NCBI RefSeq assembly: GCF_001653565.1
Contig: NZ_LYPB01000083.1
Coordinates: 62,001 to 126,000, forward strand
Direction: 5' to 3'
Length of the DNA stretch: 64,000 nt
Source: Paenibacillus oryzisoli
GTDB lineage: Bacteria > Bacillota > Bacilli > Paenibacillales > NBRC-103111
This document shows positions 25,853 to 33,718 of this stretch, piece after piece. Numbering within the stretch: the stretch's first letter is position 1; each line of letters opens with the position of its first letter. A program made the position numbers and the translations under genes. The notes beneath the pieces are model-generated. The model saw only the letters and a list, made by a program, of their open reading frames with translations. It was not told the DNA's origin and made no database searches.

Positions 25853-27006
25853 TCCGTGTTGTCCTTCACTTATGTGTGTCATTGTTTCTCCTTATGTTAT
25901 TGACCAGCTGCACAGATTTCGTAGAACCGAATCAATTAGCTTTCGTTATGGGGACAGCGATTGATCATGCTGAGAACGGAAATATGGAAGTTAGTTACCA
26001 GATCGCGATCCCCTCTAAAATGAATTCATTTAAAAACGGATCCAGTGATTCCGATAGCTTTATCGTCATGTCGGCCAAAGGGAAAGATGTTTATGAAGCC
26101 ACGCAAAAAGTACAAAAGGAGATGTCACGTCGATTAATGACGAGCCATCGCATCCTGATTGCAATTAGCGAAGAGTTTATGAACAAGAATGACGTTAGCC
26201 AATTATTTGATAAACTGGGACGGGATCCAGCTAACAATCAACGTGATGTTACCTTCATGATCAAAGGGAACAATGCCAAAGAGTTCCTTATGATTAAACA
26301 TCCTATGGAAAACCTCTCAAGTATCGCGGCTGGCAAGGAACTACATATTAACGGCTTGAAGAATTTCTCTACTAGGCAATTTATTATTGATAGCGTAACA
26401 CAGGAAACCTCCTCGCTTGTACCGGTTCTCCAGATCAAAAACGTGAAAGTGAACACCCAAAAAGCGGATCCGTTAGCTGCCTTATCCGGGTACGCTGTTG
26501 TCAACAAGAAGCTGAAAGTAGCTGGCTTGCTGGATCATTTTGAAGGCGAAGATGTTGTTTGGTTGTCTGGGAAAGGAAGCTCAATAGGCATGACTATTCC
26601 ATGGAAGAACGGCAATGGCGTCCTCTCGTTTCGACTAACTCATATTAGGCGTCATATTCAATCTGTCCATGGTCACGATCCGCGTCAGGTAGTCATAAAG
26701 GTCAAGGCGCAAGCCTATCTACTGGAAAACACAACCTCCCTAGATATGTCTGAAGTAACGAACATGGAAGAGGTTAAGAAGTACCTTAATGAACAGATAC
26801 AGGCTAGATTACAACTTGCATTTGACAAAGTTCAGCAATGGGGACCCGATGTATTTGGTATCGGTGCCTATCTTCATCGCAAATATCCTTACTGGTGGAG
26901 ATCGCAAAAGGACGACTGGAACGAGAATTTCAAAAAAGTCGAAGCCAATGTCCAAGCCAATATACAACTCAGGTCAGTCGGAGTGCTTGGTGCCCAATTG
27001 GAATAA
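25849..27006 (+). CDS. Spore germination receptor C subunit, lipoprotein (Ger(x)C family)
   Basis: The 385-residue protein has a lipoprotein signal with lipobox LLTSC (Cys about residue 21). The Ger(x)C fold follows: DFVEPNQLAFVMGTAIDHA, then a central domain, then a C-terminal domain ending in the KVEANVQANIQLRSVG strand typical of the family. It is anchored at the outer face of the inner spore membrane and is needed for receptor assembly. It overlaps the A-subunit gene as ATGA and is 25 bp from the B subunit. Confidence 0.92.
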   Translation: MIRVVLHLCVSLFLLMLLTSCTDFVEPNQLAFVMGTAIDHAENGNMEVSYQIAIPSKMNSFKNGSSDSDSFIVMSAKGKDVYEATQKVQKEMSRRLMTSHRILIAISEEFMNKNDVSQLFDKLGRDPANNQRDVTFMIKGNNAKEFLMIKHPMENLSSIAAGKELHINGLKNFSTRQFIIDSVTQETSSLVPVLQIKNVKVNTQKADPLAALSGYAVVNKKLKVAGLLDHFEGEDVVWLSGKGSSIGMTIPWKNGNGVLSFRLTHIRRHIQSVHGHDPRQVVIKVKAQAYLLENTTSLDMSEVTNMEEVKKYLNEQIQARLQLAFDKVQQWGPDVFGIGAYLHRKYPYWWRSQKDDWNENFKKVEANVQANIQLRSVGVLGAQLE

Positions 27007-27031
27007 GGATGGAAAGGGGGACACGAGGGGT

Positions 27032-28129
27032 ATGAAAGTAAGCGGTTATCAAATGTTCTGGTTGGTTAGTATCTCTTCCATCATCGTGGTTTCCTACCTC
27101 CCCATCCAATTAGCCGCAGAACAGTCACGTCAGGACTGTTGGATTTCTATTCTACTCGGCGGCCTCCTCATGATGGCTACAACGTGGATGATGCTCCGAG
27201 TTTGCATGCAGAACAAGAATAAAACATTGGTCAATTTCATCAAAGACCTACTTGGCACTATACTTGGGAAAAGCATCGTCACGGTGTATTTCCTACTATG
27301 GTTTATGCAAATGGCGACAATCTTGAGAGGTACAGCAGAATTCGTCAATTTAGTACTCGTTCATAACACACCGATGACCGTCATCGTCATGTGTATGATA
27401 TTTCTACTTGCCTTCGCGATTTATAAAGGTGGGATTACAACAATTAGCCGTTGTGCCGAAATGATAGGACCCTTCTTCGTTAGCATGTTGTTCATCCAAC
27501 TATTCTTGAATCCTCAGGATATGGAGGTAAATCGTATTCTGCCCATTTATGCAGATTCAGGGTGGGCTGCCATTCTGGAGGGCACGTTTCGTTCTTATAA
27601 TTATATGATGGATCCTTCGATCATTCTCATGCTGTTCTTTTTCGCTGAGAATAAGCGCACCGCTGCAAGAGCCATCCTATGGGGAACAGGCGTAGCGATG
27701 ATATGGGGCGTACTAACCACGCTAGTTCTTCTATTTGTAACCGGACCTAACGTGGCTGCCAAATTAATTGCCCCCGTTTATTCACTAACCAAGTTCATAT
27801 CCATTCTTAATTTCGTTCAAAATATCGATGCTTTATTCATCCCACTATGGCTGCTTGGTGCTTTCATTAAATTATCCGTCTGCTTATTTATCCTTAGTTA
27901 TGGACTATCGGAGTGGACAGGAATACGCAATTGGAAGGTTATTTCGTATGTTCTGGCTTTCGTCTTGTTGGTATACGTCATCTATAGCACACACCATCTA
28001 CGGCTTTCGTTTACACTTAAAAATATGTTTCTGATTAGCATCTTTTACCCTGCTGTTTACATTGTTATCCCCTTGATTTTATGGGCAATTGGCGGTATAC
28101 GACTGCGTCATAAACCCTCAAATGGCTAG
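27032..28129 (+). CDS. Spore germination receptor B subunit (GerAB/GerKB family permease)
   Basis: From ATG 27032 (after GAGGGG) the 365-residue protein has about ten hydrophobic spans and starts MKVSGYQMFWLVSISSIIVV, like GerAB-type APC-superfamily permeases that bind the germinant. A much longer open frame reaches back to 26789 inside the C-subunit gene and is rejected. The 3' end overlaps the convergent ECF41 gene by 12 bp with no terminator between them. Confidence 0.92.
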   Translation: MKVSGYQMFWLVSISSIIVVSYLPIQLAAEQSRQDCWISILLGGLLMMATTWMMLRVCMQNKNKTLVNFIKDLLGTILGKSIVTVYFLLWFMQMATILRGTAEFVNLVLVHNTPMTVIVMCMIFLLAFAIYKGGITTISRCAEMIGPFFVSMLFIQLFLNPQDMEVNRILPIYADSGWAAILEGTFRSYNYMMDPSIILMLFFFAENKRTAARAILWGTGVAMIWGVLTTLVLLFVTGPNVAAKLIAPVYSLTKFISILNFVQNIDALFIPLWLLGAFIKLSVCLFILSYGLSEWTGIRNWKVISYVLAFVLLVYVIYSTHHLRLSFTLKNMFLISIFYPAVYIVIPLILWAIGGIRLRHKPSNG

Positions 28130-29026
28130 ATGTTGTAGTTTATCTGGATTCACAATAATATAAATTCGTTCGATGGCCGTGGTTTGGTCATCCCATGCAA
28201 AACAAATGACGCCCGTTGGCACACCATCTTGCGATAACAGAACCCCAGGCTGATGATTGACTTTAACAAGCTGTGCTTGCGATGCAGGGAATCGGCTGTC
28301 TGAGAGCGCGCGCAGCAATTTCAACACCCGTTCTTTCATATATATAGGTTGAACTGCTGCGGATACTTTCCCTCCACCATCTGCAATCAGTGTGACCTCT
28401 TCAGTCAACATATCCACCAAGGACTCAATGTTGCCATTCGTAATGGCTGAAATGAAACGGGCCACAAGTTCCTTTTCTTCCACCAAACGGGTAGATGGAT
28501 TTTCCTGATTTTCTATAGATATATCTACCTTCTTCTTCACACGACTGAATATTTTGCGGCAATTCACTTCCGTTTTATTAAACATGTCACCAATTTCACT
28601 ATGTTCATAGGCAAACACTTCGCGAAGAATAAACACGGCTCTCTCCAAAGGAGTCAGTTTCTCCATCAGAATAAGGAAAGCATAAGAAATAGTATCGTGA
28701 CGCTCTGCGCTCTCCAACGGACTATCGTCAATGCCCCCCACCATCGGCTCTGGCAGCCAATTCCCCACATAGCTCATTCTTTTTCTCCGTGCTGACTTTA
28801 ACTCATTCAAGCATCGGTTTATCATCATTTTGCTTAAGTAAGACTTAATATTATGGATATTCTCATGGATATGACCATGAATACTAAGGAACAAATCTTG
28901 TACCATATCCTCTGCATCTGATCTAGAACCAAGCATCCGATAAGCAATGGAAAACAAATGAGGTTGGTAGGATGTATACATATCCTCTATGTTCGTTGCA
29001 GGTTGATCCATCGTGAAACTTTGCAT
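28118..29026 (-). CDS. ECF41-family sigma factor with fused SnoaL-like domain (SigJ-like)
   Basis: The 302-residue protein has sigma region 2 (IAYRMLGSRSDAEDMVQDLF), the linker motif WLPEP that is diagnostic of ECF41, and region 4 (EIGDMFNKTEVNCRKIFSRV). A C-terminal domain of about 110 residues contains the conserved DGGGK motif; in this group it replaces an anti-sigma factor and modulates activity. The ATG follows AAGAAGGGG. A matching promoter at 29093-29119 indicates autoregulation, and the AhpD-like gene at 23778 carries the same motif. Confidence 0.93.
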   Translation of the reverse strand: MQSFTMDQPATNIEDMYTSYQPHLFSIAYRMLGSRSDAEDMVQDLFLSIHGHIHENIHNIKSYLSKMMINRCLNELKSARRKRMSYVGNWLPEPMVGGIDDSPLESAERHDTISYAFLILMEKLTPLERAVFILREVFAYEHSEIGDMFNKTEVNCRKIFSRVKKKVDISIENQENPSTRLVEEKELVARFISAITNGNIESLVDMLTEEVTLIADGGGKVSAAVQPIYMKERVLKLLRALSDSRFPASQAQLVKVNHQPGVLLSQDGVPTGVICFAWDDQTTAIERIYIIVNPDKLQHLAI

Positions 29027-29092
29027 AATAACGCCCCTTCTTTCCTAAGAGAAACCTCGGCCATTCTGACACAAATAAGTCTTCTTTGATAA

Positions 29093-29119
29093 GACAAATG
29101 AGGGTGCTCATCTGTGACA
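29093..29119 (-). promoter_or_regulatory. ECF41-type autoregulatory promoter
   Basis: On the minus strand TGTCACA (29119-29113), 16 nt, TGTC (29096-29093), then TTAT. This is the same pattern as at 23716-23742, including CCCTCA near the end of the spacer. It lies 67 bp upstream of the ECF41 ATG. Confidence 0.75.
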
Positions 29120-29240
29120 TAAAAGTTAAGAAAAACATTAAAAAGTTCGTAGGTGGAGGGACTTGCCCTATACAACTTGTACTAACTGTAAAATGTACAG
29201 CTATTTATTCATCCGCAATAAGATTGCGACATTCACTACA

Positions 29241-29573
29241 TTACCGCTCTAACGACTCCGCAATCACTTTTATACAATCAAGTGCTGAAGCCGCACGAGG
29301 CCATCCTGCATAGAAAGCCAAATGCGTAATCGCTTCTACCAATTCTTCTGTGCTTAAACCGTTCTCTTGAGCCAACCGCAAATGATACGGAAGTTGTCCT
29401 ATCCCCCCACCCGCTACCAGCACCGCAATCGTAACTAAACTGCGATCTCGCAGCGAAAGCTGCTCTCTTCGCCACAAATCCCCGAAAAGCACGTCTTCCG
29501 AGTAGTCCACGAATGCTGGTGCCAATTCACCGTAGGCTTTCCTTGCGGTAGACACTATTGCCCGATGCTTCAT
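29241..29573 (-). CDS. Carboxymuconolactone decarboxylase family protein (YurZ-like)
   Basis: The 110-residue helical protein has the CMD fold pattern RDRSLVTIAVLVAGGG and ELVEAITHLAFYAGWPRA, close to gamma-carboxymuconolactone decarboxylase and YurZ. It lacks the Cys-X2-Cys pair of AhpD, so it is not expected to be a peroxidase. Its start overlaps the tautomerase stop by 4 bp, making a two-gene operon divergent from the LysR gene. The pairing suggests handling of a keto acid or aromatic-derived lactone. Confidence 0.9.
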   Translation of the reverse strand: MKHRAIVSTARKAYGELAPAFVDYSEDVLFGDLWRREQLSLRDRSLVTIAVLVAGGGIGQLPYHLRLAQENGLSTEELVEAITHLAFYAGWPRAASALDCIKVIAESLER

Positions 29574-29971
29574 ACGTCACAACCATTCTTGAGCATTTGA
29601 GCTTCTCCGTTGCCAAACGACCAATCCTCAAACTCGTTATCCACCAGTACCACGAACACATCTTCTTGCCGCATGGGAAGCTCGGTGGATAGTTGTTGCG
29701 CCAACGCTCTATAGAAACGGCGCTTCTGCGTCGTTGTCCTCCCCGATTTAAGAGAGATTTGAATATAAAGCAGCCCATCACTTCTTTTTACCCCTAAATA
29801 ACTTGGACTATAATAAAACTCCCCCTCCTTATGAGAATGAAATACTTGAAACCTATCCTCCTCTGGCACATTGAAGTAATCCACTAGCGAATTTCCAATT
29901 ATTCGGCTGATCTGACCTAACTTATTACGATCATACTGGTGCTCATAATAGCTGACTCTTATGAATGGCAT
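29570..29971 (-). CDS. Tautomerase-family protein
   Basis: The 133-residue protein starts MPFIRVSYYEHQYDRNK with the catalytic-type N-terminal Pro2. It contains QKRRFYRALAQQLSTELPMR and EDVFVVLVDNEFEDWSFGNG, the longer tautomerase pattern found in many LysR-linked genes. Relatives perform keto-enol tautomerisation (4-oxalocrotonate tautomerase group). The ATG follows GGGAG. It is divergent from the LysR gene, its probable regulator, and coupled to the CMD gene. Confidence 0.88.
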   Translation of the reverse strand: MPFIRVSYYEHQYDRNKLGQISRIIGNSLVDYFNVPEEDRFQVFHSHKEGEFYYSPSYLGVKRSDGLLYIQISLKSGRTTTQKRRFYRALAQQLSTELPMRQEDVFVVLVDNEFEDWSFGNGEAQMLKNGCDV

Positions 29972-30082
29972 ACCCTGATCACTCCCTCAATGAGATAGCT
30001 ACATTGTACTCCGCATATCTCAATCTATATAATGGAATAAATAAATGATCTTAATCGATTTTGTAGATGGAGGTAGAGGAGA

Positions 30083-30961
30083 TTGGATTTAAAAGAACTA
30101 ATTACGTTCCAAACCATCCTTCAAGAGGGAACCTTCTCACGAGCCGCGGAGAAATTGAATTATGCGCAATCCACGATATCGAACCAAATGCAAAGATTAG
30201 AGAAGGAAATCAGTGTGCAGCTTTTCAACAGAGGATGGGATGTCGAACTGACGAGCGCGGGGGAAAGATTCGCGTTGGAGATTGATAAACTTATTCAACA
30301 TTGGAACGATGTAACCCAACTTGCCAAAGCGTTGCAGGATGATGAGATCGGCAACTTGCACATTGGTGGAATCGAATCTGCTATGCAGTCACTACTCCCA
30401 GCTACTATGCGGCTATTCAACGAACGCAAGCCACGGATCTCCTGCCAATTGACGCTAGGAAATACGGATGCCTTATCACAGTTGATTATCCAAAAAAATC
30501 TCGATTACGCCATTTGCGGTGAACCTTCCGATTCGTCACCATTCTTGTTTGAACCACTGTATCAAGAGAAAATAACGGTTATCGTTGATCGAAGTCATCC
30601 ACTACTAGAACGCAATCAGGTTACTTTCCGTGAGCTTCTTCAGTATCCTCTTATCTCTGGAGGACCCACATGTCTCTATTACTCACAAATAACCAAATTG
30701 CTATCGCATTACGAGGTAACGCCTCCCAATCTACATACTATCAGCCAAATATCAGCCATCCCCCACTTTGCAAAAGAAACGCTAGCAATTGGTCTCGTAT
30801 TGGATTCGACTCCTTTGATCCCAGAAGTGGTGCGCCTGGATGTTGCCTGGGATGAACCTGTCATCCCCATTGGGATCCTACAGCTTCGTGGACTACATAC
30901 GGTCCCCTTCTCACATAAGCAGCTGTTCCTACAACTGTTGAGGAAGGTGATAGCCGATTGA
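30083..30961 (+). CDS. LysR-family transcriptional regulator
   Basis: The 292-residue protein has an N-terminal winged HTH (TFSRAAEKLNYAQSTISNQM, about residues 16-35) and a periplasmic-binding-like effector domain from about residue 90. The TTG start follows AGAGGAG. It is divergent from the tautomerase/CMD operon across a 111-bp intergenic region, the usual arrangement for LysR control of the neighbouring genes. The effector is unknown. Confidence 0.9.
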   Translation: MDLKELITFQTILQEGTFSRAAEKLNYAQSTISNQMQRLEKEISVQLFNRGWDVELTSAGERFALEIDKLIQHWNDVTQLAKALQDDEIGNLHIGGIESAMQSLLPATMRLFNERKPRISCQLTLGNTDALSQLIIQKNLDYAICGEPSDSSPFLFEPLYQEKITVIVDRSHPLLERNQVTFRELLQYPLISGGPTCLYYSQITKLLSHYEVTPPNLHTISQISAIPHFAKETLAIGLVLDSTPLIPEVVRLDVAWDEPVIPIGILQLRGLHTVPFSHKQLFLQLLRKVIAD

Positions 30962-30998
30962 GCGATTGTCGATCAAAAGATAGACTGAGCAAAATCAC

Positions 30999-31273
30999 GG
31001 CGGGGCGATTGGGCATTCCACCATCATATGAACGGCAAAAAATGCACCTGCGGAAGCAGAGGCTGTTGGGAAATGTACGCCTCCATCAAGGCGTTGTATG
31101 AACTGCTTGACACTGCACCTCAAGAGCTGTCTTTTGCGGAAATCGTAGAGGGCATCAAGCGCGGCGATTCCAGAATGACCATCGCGGTGTACGAGCTTGG
31201 CCATTACCAAATCATAGGTCTCGGCAACGTGTTCAATGCCTACAATCCGAAAGTCATCTGTATCGGAGGGTAG
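30999..31273 (+). pseudogene. ROK-family sugar kinase/regulator fragment, frameshifted
   Basis: One frame (30999-31031) reads GGAIGHSTII, the conserved ROK motif. The next frame (from 31028) reads MNGKKCTCGSRGCWEMYASI, the zinc-binding CxCGxxGCxE signature. It ends soon after FNAYNPKVICIGG at 31273. The ATP-binding N-terminal half and the C-terminal end are missing, and the two motifs lie in different frames. This is a remnant, not a functional ROK protein. Confidence 0.75.
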
Positions 31274-31288
31274 CAACCGAAAGAATGA

Positions 31289-31334
31289 GAATATGCTGTG
31301 CATGAAGGGTTTACTCTCCATGCACAGCATATTC
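31289..31334. repeat. Perfect 16-bp inverted repeat
   Basis: GAATATGCTGTGCATG (31289-31304) is exactly complementary to 31319-31334 across a 14-nt spacer. It follows the ROK remnant by 15 bp. There is no T-run, so ordinary termination is doubtful. It could be a remnant terminator, an RNA hairpin or a recombination site. Confidence 0.6.
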
Positions 31335-31408
31335 GATATAACCGAATTTTAGAGGTAAACCACTAGGTACAAAATAAGGGAGAATTTTAATCCAACCGCG
31401 TTGAAGCA

Positions 31409-31600
31409 TCAGTGTCCTTCCTGAATCATAAACTCTGATAATCGTTTTGCTTGAACATCGCACTGTTCCTTACTATCGGTGTGCGTTTGCCTCAACTCAT
31501 TATCCATGGTTGTATTCAACCCTACATGCAGAGGAGACTTAGGTTCTTCATTAGAAATTGTTTTCATTACATCAACAACTGCTTCAAGGATATCTGTCAC
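31409..31600 (-). pseudogene. Internally deleted DUF3231-like (ferritin-like) small ORF
   Basis: The GTG at 31598-31600 follows GAGGTGG. The 63-residue frame contains NEEPKSPLHVG, then directly GLNTTMDNELRQTHTDSKEQ, and ends RLSEFMIQEGH. From memory, DUF3231-type proteins of spore formers have a longer helix between the HVG region and the GL-NT segment and a much longer C-terminus. This looks like a copy with an internal deletion between two VG codons and a lost 3' half. The family assignment is tentative; it could also be a genuine short protein. Confidence 0.4.
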
Positions 31601-32107
31601 GTTCCCCACCTCGTTTTGTTTTTGTTTATTATGTAAATATCTTCCATAATCTATGCATTATTGCAACGAACCCGGCTCACTTACTTCCAAATTACCCCCG
31701 TGCGCCTACTCTTCTATTAAAAGCATGGCTTACCCTACTCGCGTGATATCAGATTTATGGGATAGCGTTATGCAATCACTCTATTCCATCGAAAACTCCG
31801 AAATTGATGCGAATAACGTTATGGCAGCACAGCGCTATTTCTACGAGTCACCCTTCTTTGCGACACATTCACGCAAGCAATGCGAGAGATTACCACAAAG
31901 TGCTTAATCCATGGTGTTACTTACAACTTGGAACGTTTAATTGCCAGCTATCTATTACCCCATAACCATTATGGGGGTTTCTTTGGCAGTCGCATTTCCC
32001 ACTGGACAATCGCCAATTTCCTCTAGCTTAGGTAGTTGCATAGTAATACAATGTTTACGGCTCATAGTATATGCATAAAAAGAAGTACTGAAAGAAGTGA
32101 AGGTAGC
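31601..32107. other. Gene-poor spacer
   Basis: No convincing complete gene. A plus-strand frame at 31653-31907 (84 codons) has no ribosome site and no recognised motif. The only clear element is the hairpin at 31958-31976. Confidence 0.5.
31958..31980 (+). terminator. Terminator-like hairpin
   Basis: CCCCATAA (31958-31965) pairs with TTATGGGG (31969-31976) around a 3-nt loop, followed by GTTTCTTT. No intact gene ends nearby on the plus strand, so it may belong to a decayed gene. Confidence 0.5.
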
Positions 32108-33553
32108 ATGCAGATAATCTCAAGTTTTACTCTGATTCGGAAAAGAAAAAAATATCGAAAGCGATTCGGTAAGCTAAACATTGTTAAAAAAAGAAAACGC
32201 TCTCTTCGTAAGGCTAAACCGAGAAAAATAAGTGCTTCAAAAAACAAAAAACGTACGTTCAAAAAGCGTCCACTAATCAAGAAAAACAAAAGAATTCTTC
32301 AGAAATTTATTCACGTACAGCCCCAGCTCCAGCTCCAACCCCTCCACTCTACTGAACCTATTAAGGCCCAACTGCAGCAGGAGAGATCTCTCGTCGAACC
32401 TCACGCGGAATTACCTCCCCCACATCTAGAGTCCGGTGTAAATTTGATTGGCTATACTCGAACAGAAATTGGCTTAGGTGAAGCTTCCAGATTACTAGCT
32501 GCGTCATTTGAAGCGGTTCAGCTGCCTTTTGCCATCTTAAATTACAACGATCCCGGTACCCTAAGCGCGAGAAATAATGATACGACTTGGGCCCATAAAG
32601 AAATGAATCATGCCCCCTATAACGTAAATCTATTTCATATGAATGCGCCTAACTTACGCTGGGCATATGACCTCAATGCGCTGCCATTGGGGAGAGAACT
32701 TTTACATTATCGATATAATATTGGATATTGGGCTTGGGAATTGCCCGATTTTCCCGACGAATGGCGCAACAGTTTTGACCTTGTACACGAGGTTTGGGCA
32801 CCATCCACATTCATTGTAGAATCTCTCCAACAGAAATCCACCGTACCTGTCATTCGAATTCCACATGCGATTGAAGTTCGAGGTCAGGTAAGAAACAGGT
32901 CTATTTTCGGTTTGCCAGAGAAACAATTCCTGTTCCTAACTATGTATGATACGCACAGTCTTAAGGAAAGGAAAAATCCACAAGGCGCTATCGAGGCGTT
33001 CAAAAGAGCATTCCCTTCTACAAACACCTCTGTCGGCTTAGTTGTTAAGGTTAACAATTCTCATACGAACCCCGCAGAGTTGGAAATTCTGAAAGATCTT
33101 ATCCAAGGCTACTCAAATATTTACTTGATTCAGGAAATTTTGGATCGAAACAAAGTTGATCTATTACTAAACGCCATTGATTGTTTCATATCCCTTCACA
33201 GATCCGAAGGGTTCGGCCTCGTTCTGGCGGAAGCCATGTATCTCGGAAAACCGGTGATCGGCACCAATTGGTCAGGAAACACTGATTTTATGAAATCAGA
33301 CAATTCCTGTTTGGTGAATTATTCATTGGCCCACGTGGGAAGGGATATAGGGCCTTACAAAGCGTATCAGCTATGGGCGGAACCAGATCTCGAACACGCG
33401 GCACATGGTATGCGCAAATTGGTGAGGGATACCAACTATCGACATTCCATAGCGCGGAGAGGACAGACGACCATTCGAGAAGGTTATTCTCCTAAGGTCA
33501 TTGGTGAGATGATCCACAAACGACTGATCGAAATAGGTATTAAGTTAACATAG
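32108..33553 (+). CDS. Glycosyltransferase (GT4-like) with polycationic N-terminal tail
   Basis: From ATG 32108 (after GAAGG) the 481-residue protein opens with about 65 residues that are nearly half Lys/Arg, for example KRKRSLRKAKPRKIS. A Gln/Pro-rich linker follows, then a GT-B glycosyltransferase. The C-terminal Rossmann half has the donor-binding pattern HRSEGFGLVLAEAMYLGKPV (E-x7-E type). The basic tail is not part of the normal fold and may bind an anionic wall polymer, membrane or nucleic acid. It is a single gene, followed 165 bp later by a secreted Ig-like protein that could be its substrate. Confidence 0.85.
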   Translation: MQIISSFTLIRKRKKYRKRFGKLNIVKKRKRSLRKAKPRKISASKNKKRTFKKRPLIKKNKRILQKFIHVQPQLQLQPLHSTEPIKAQLQQERSLVEPHAELPPPHLESGVNLIGYTRTEIGLGEASRLLAASFEAVQLPFAILNYNDPGTLSARNNDTTWAHKEMNHAPYNVNLFHMNAPNLRWAYDLNALPLGRELLHYRYNIGYWAWELPDFPDEWRNSFDLVHEVWAPSTFIVESLQQKSTVPVIRIPHAIEVRGQVRNRSIFGLPEKQFLFLTMYDTHSLKERKNPQGAIEAFKRAFPSTNTSVGLVVKVNNSHTNPAELEILKDLIQGYSNIYLIQEILDRNKVDLLLNAIDCFISLHRSEGFGLVLAEAMYLGKPVIGTNWSGNTDFMKSDNSCLVNYSLAHVGRDIGPYKAYQLWAEPDLEHAAHGMRKLVRDTNYRHSIARRGQTTIREGYSPKVIGEMIHKRLIEIGIKLT

Positions 33554-33718
33554 AAACGCTGAACAGGATGCCTGTAATTAAATCCTATACTATTTAGAAG
33601 AGTCCTTTGTTCCTGTTACATGGCAGGGAGCAAAGGGCATCTTTCTATTCATTTTATACACGCAAAATCCGATAAACTTAGTATAATCACAAGAGTAACG
33701 CAGGGTGGAGGAATGATA

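Noticed and set aside
26789..27031. Longer N-terminus for the germination B subunit
   Set aside because: It would lie inside the C-subunit gene in another frame; the ATG at 27032 has a ribosome site and gives the family's normal start.
31653..31907. 84-codon plus-strand ORF
   Set aside because: No ribosome site, no known motif, and it overlaps a decayed region.
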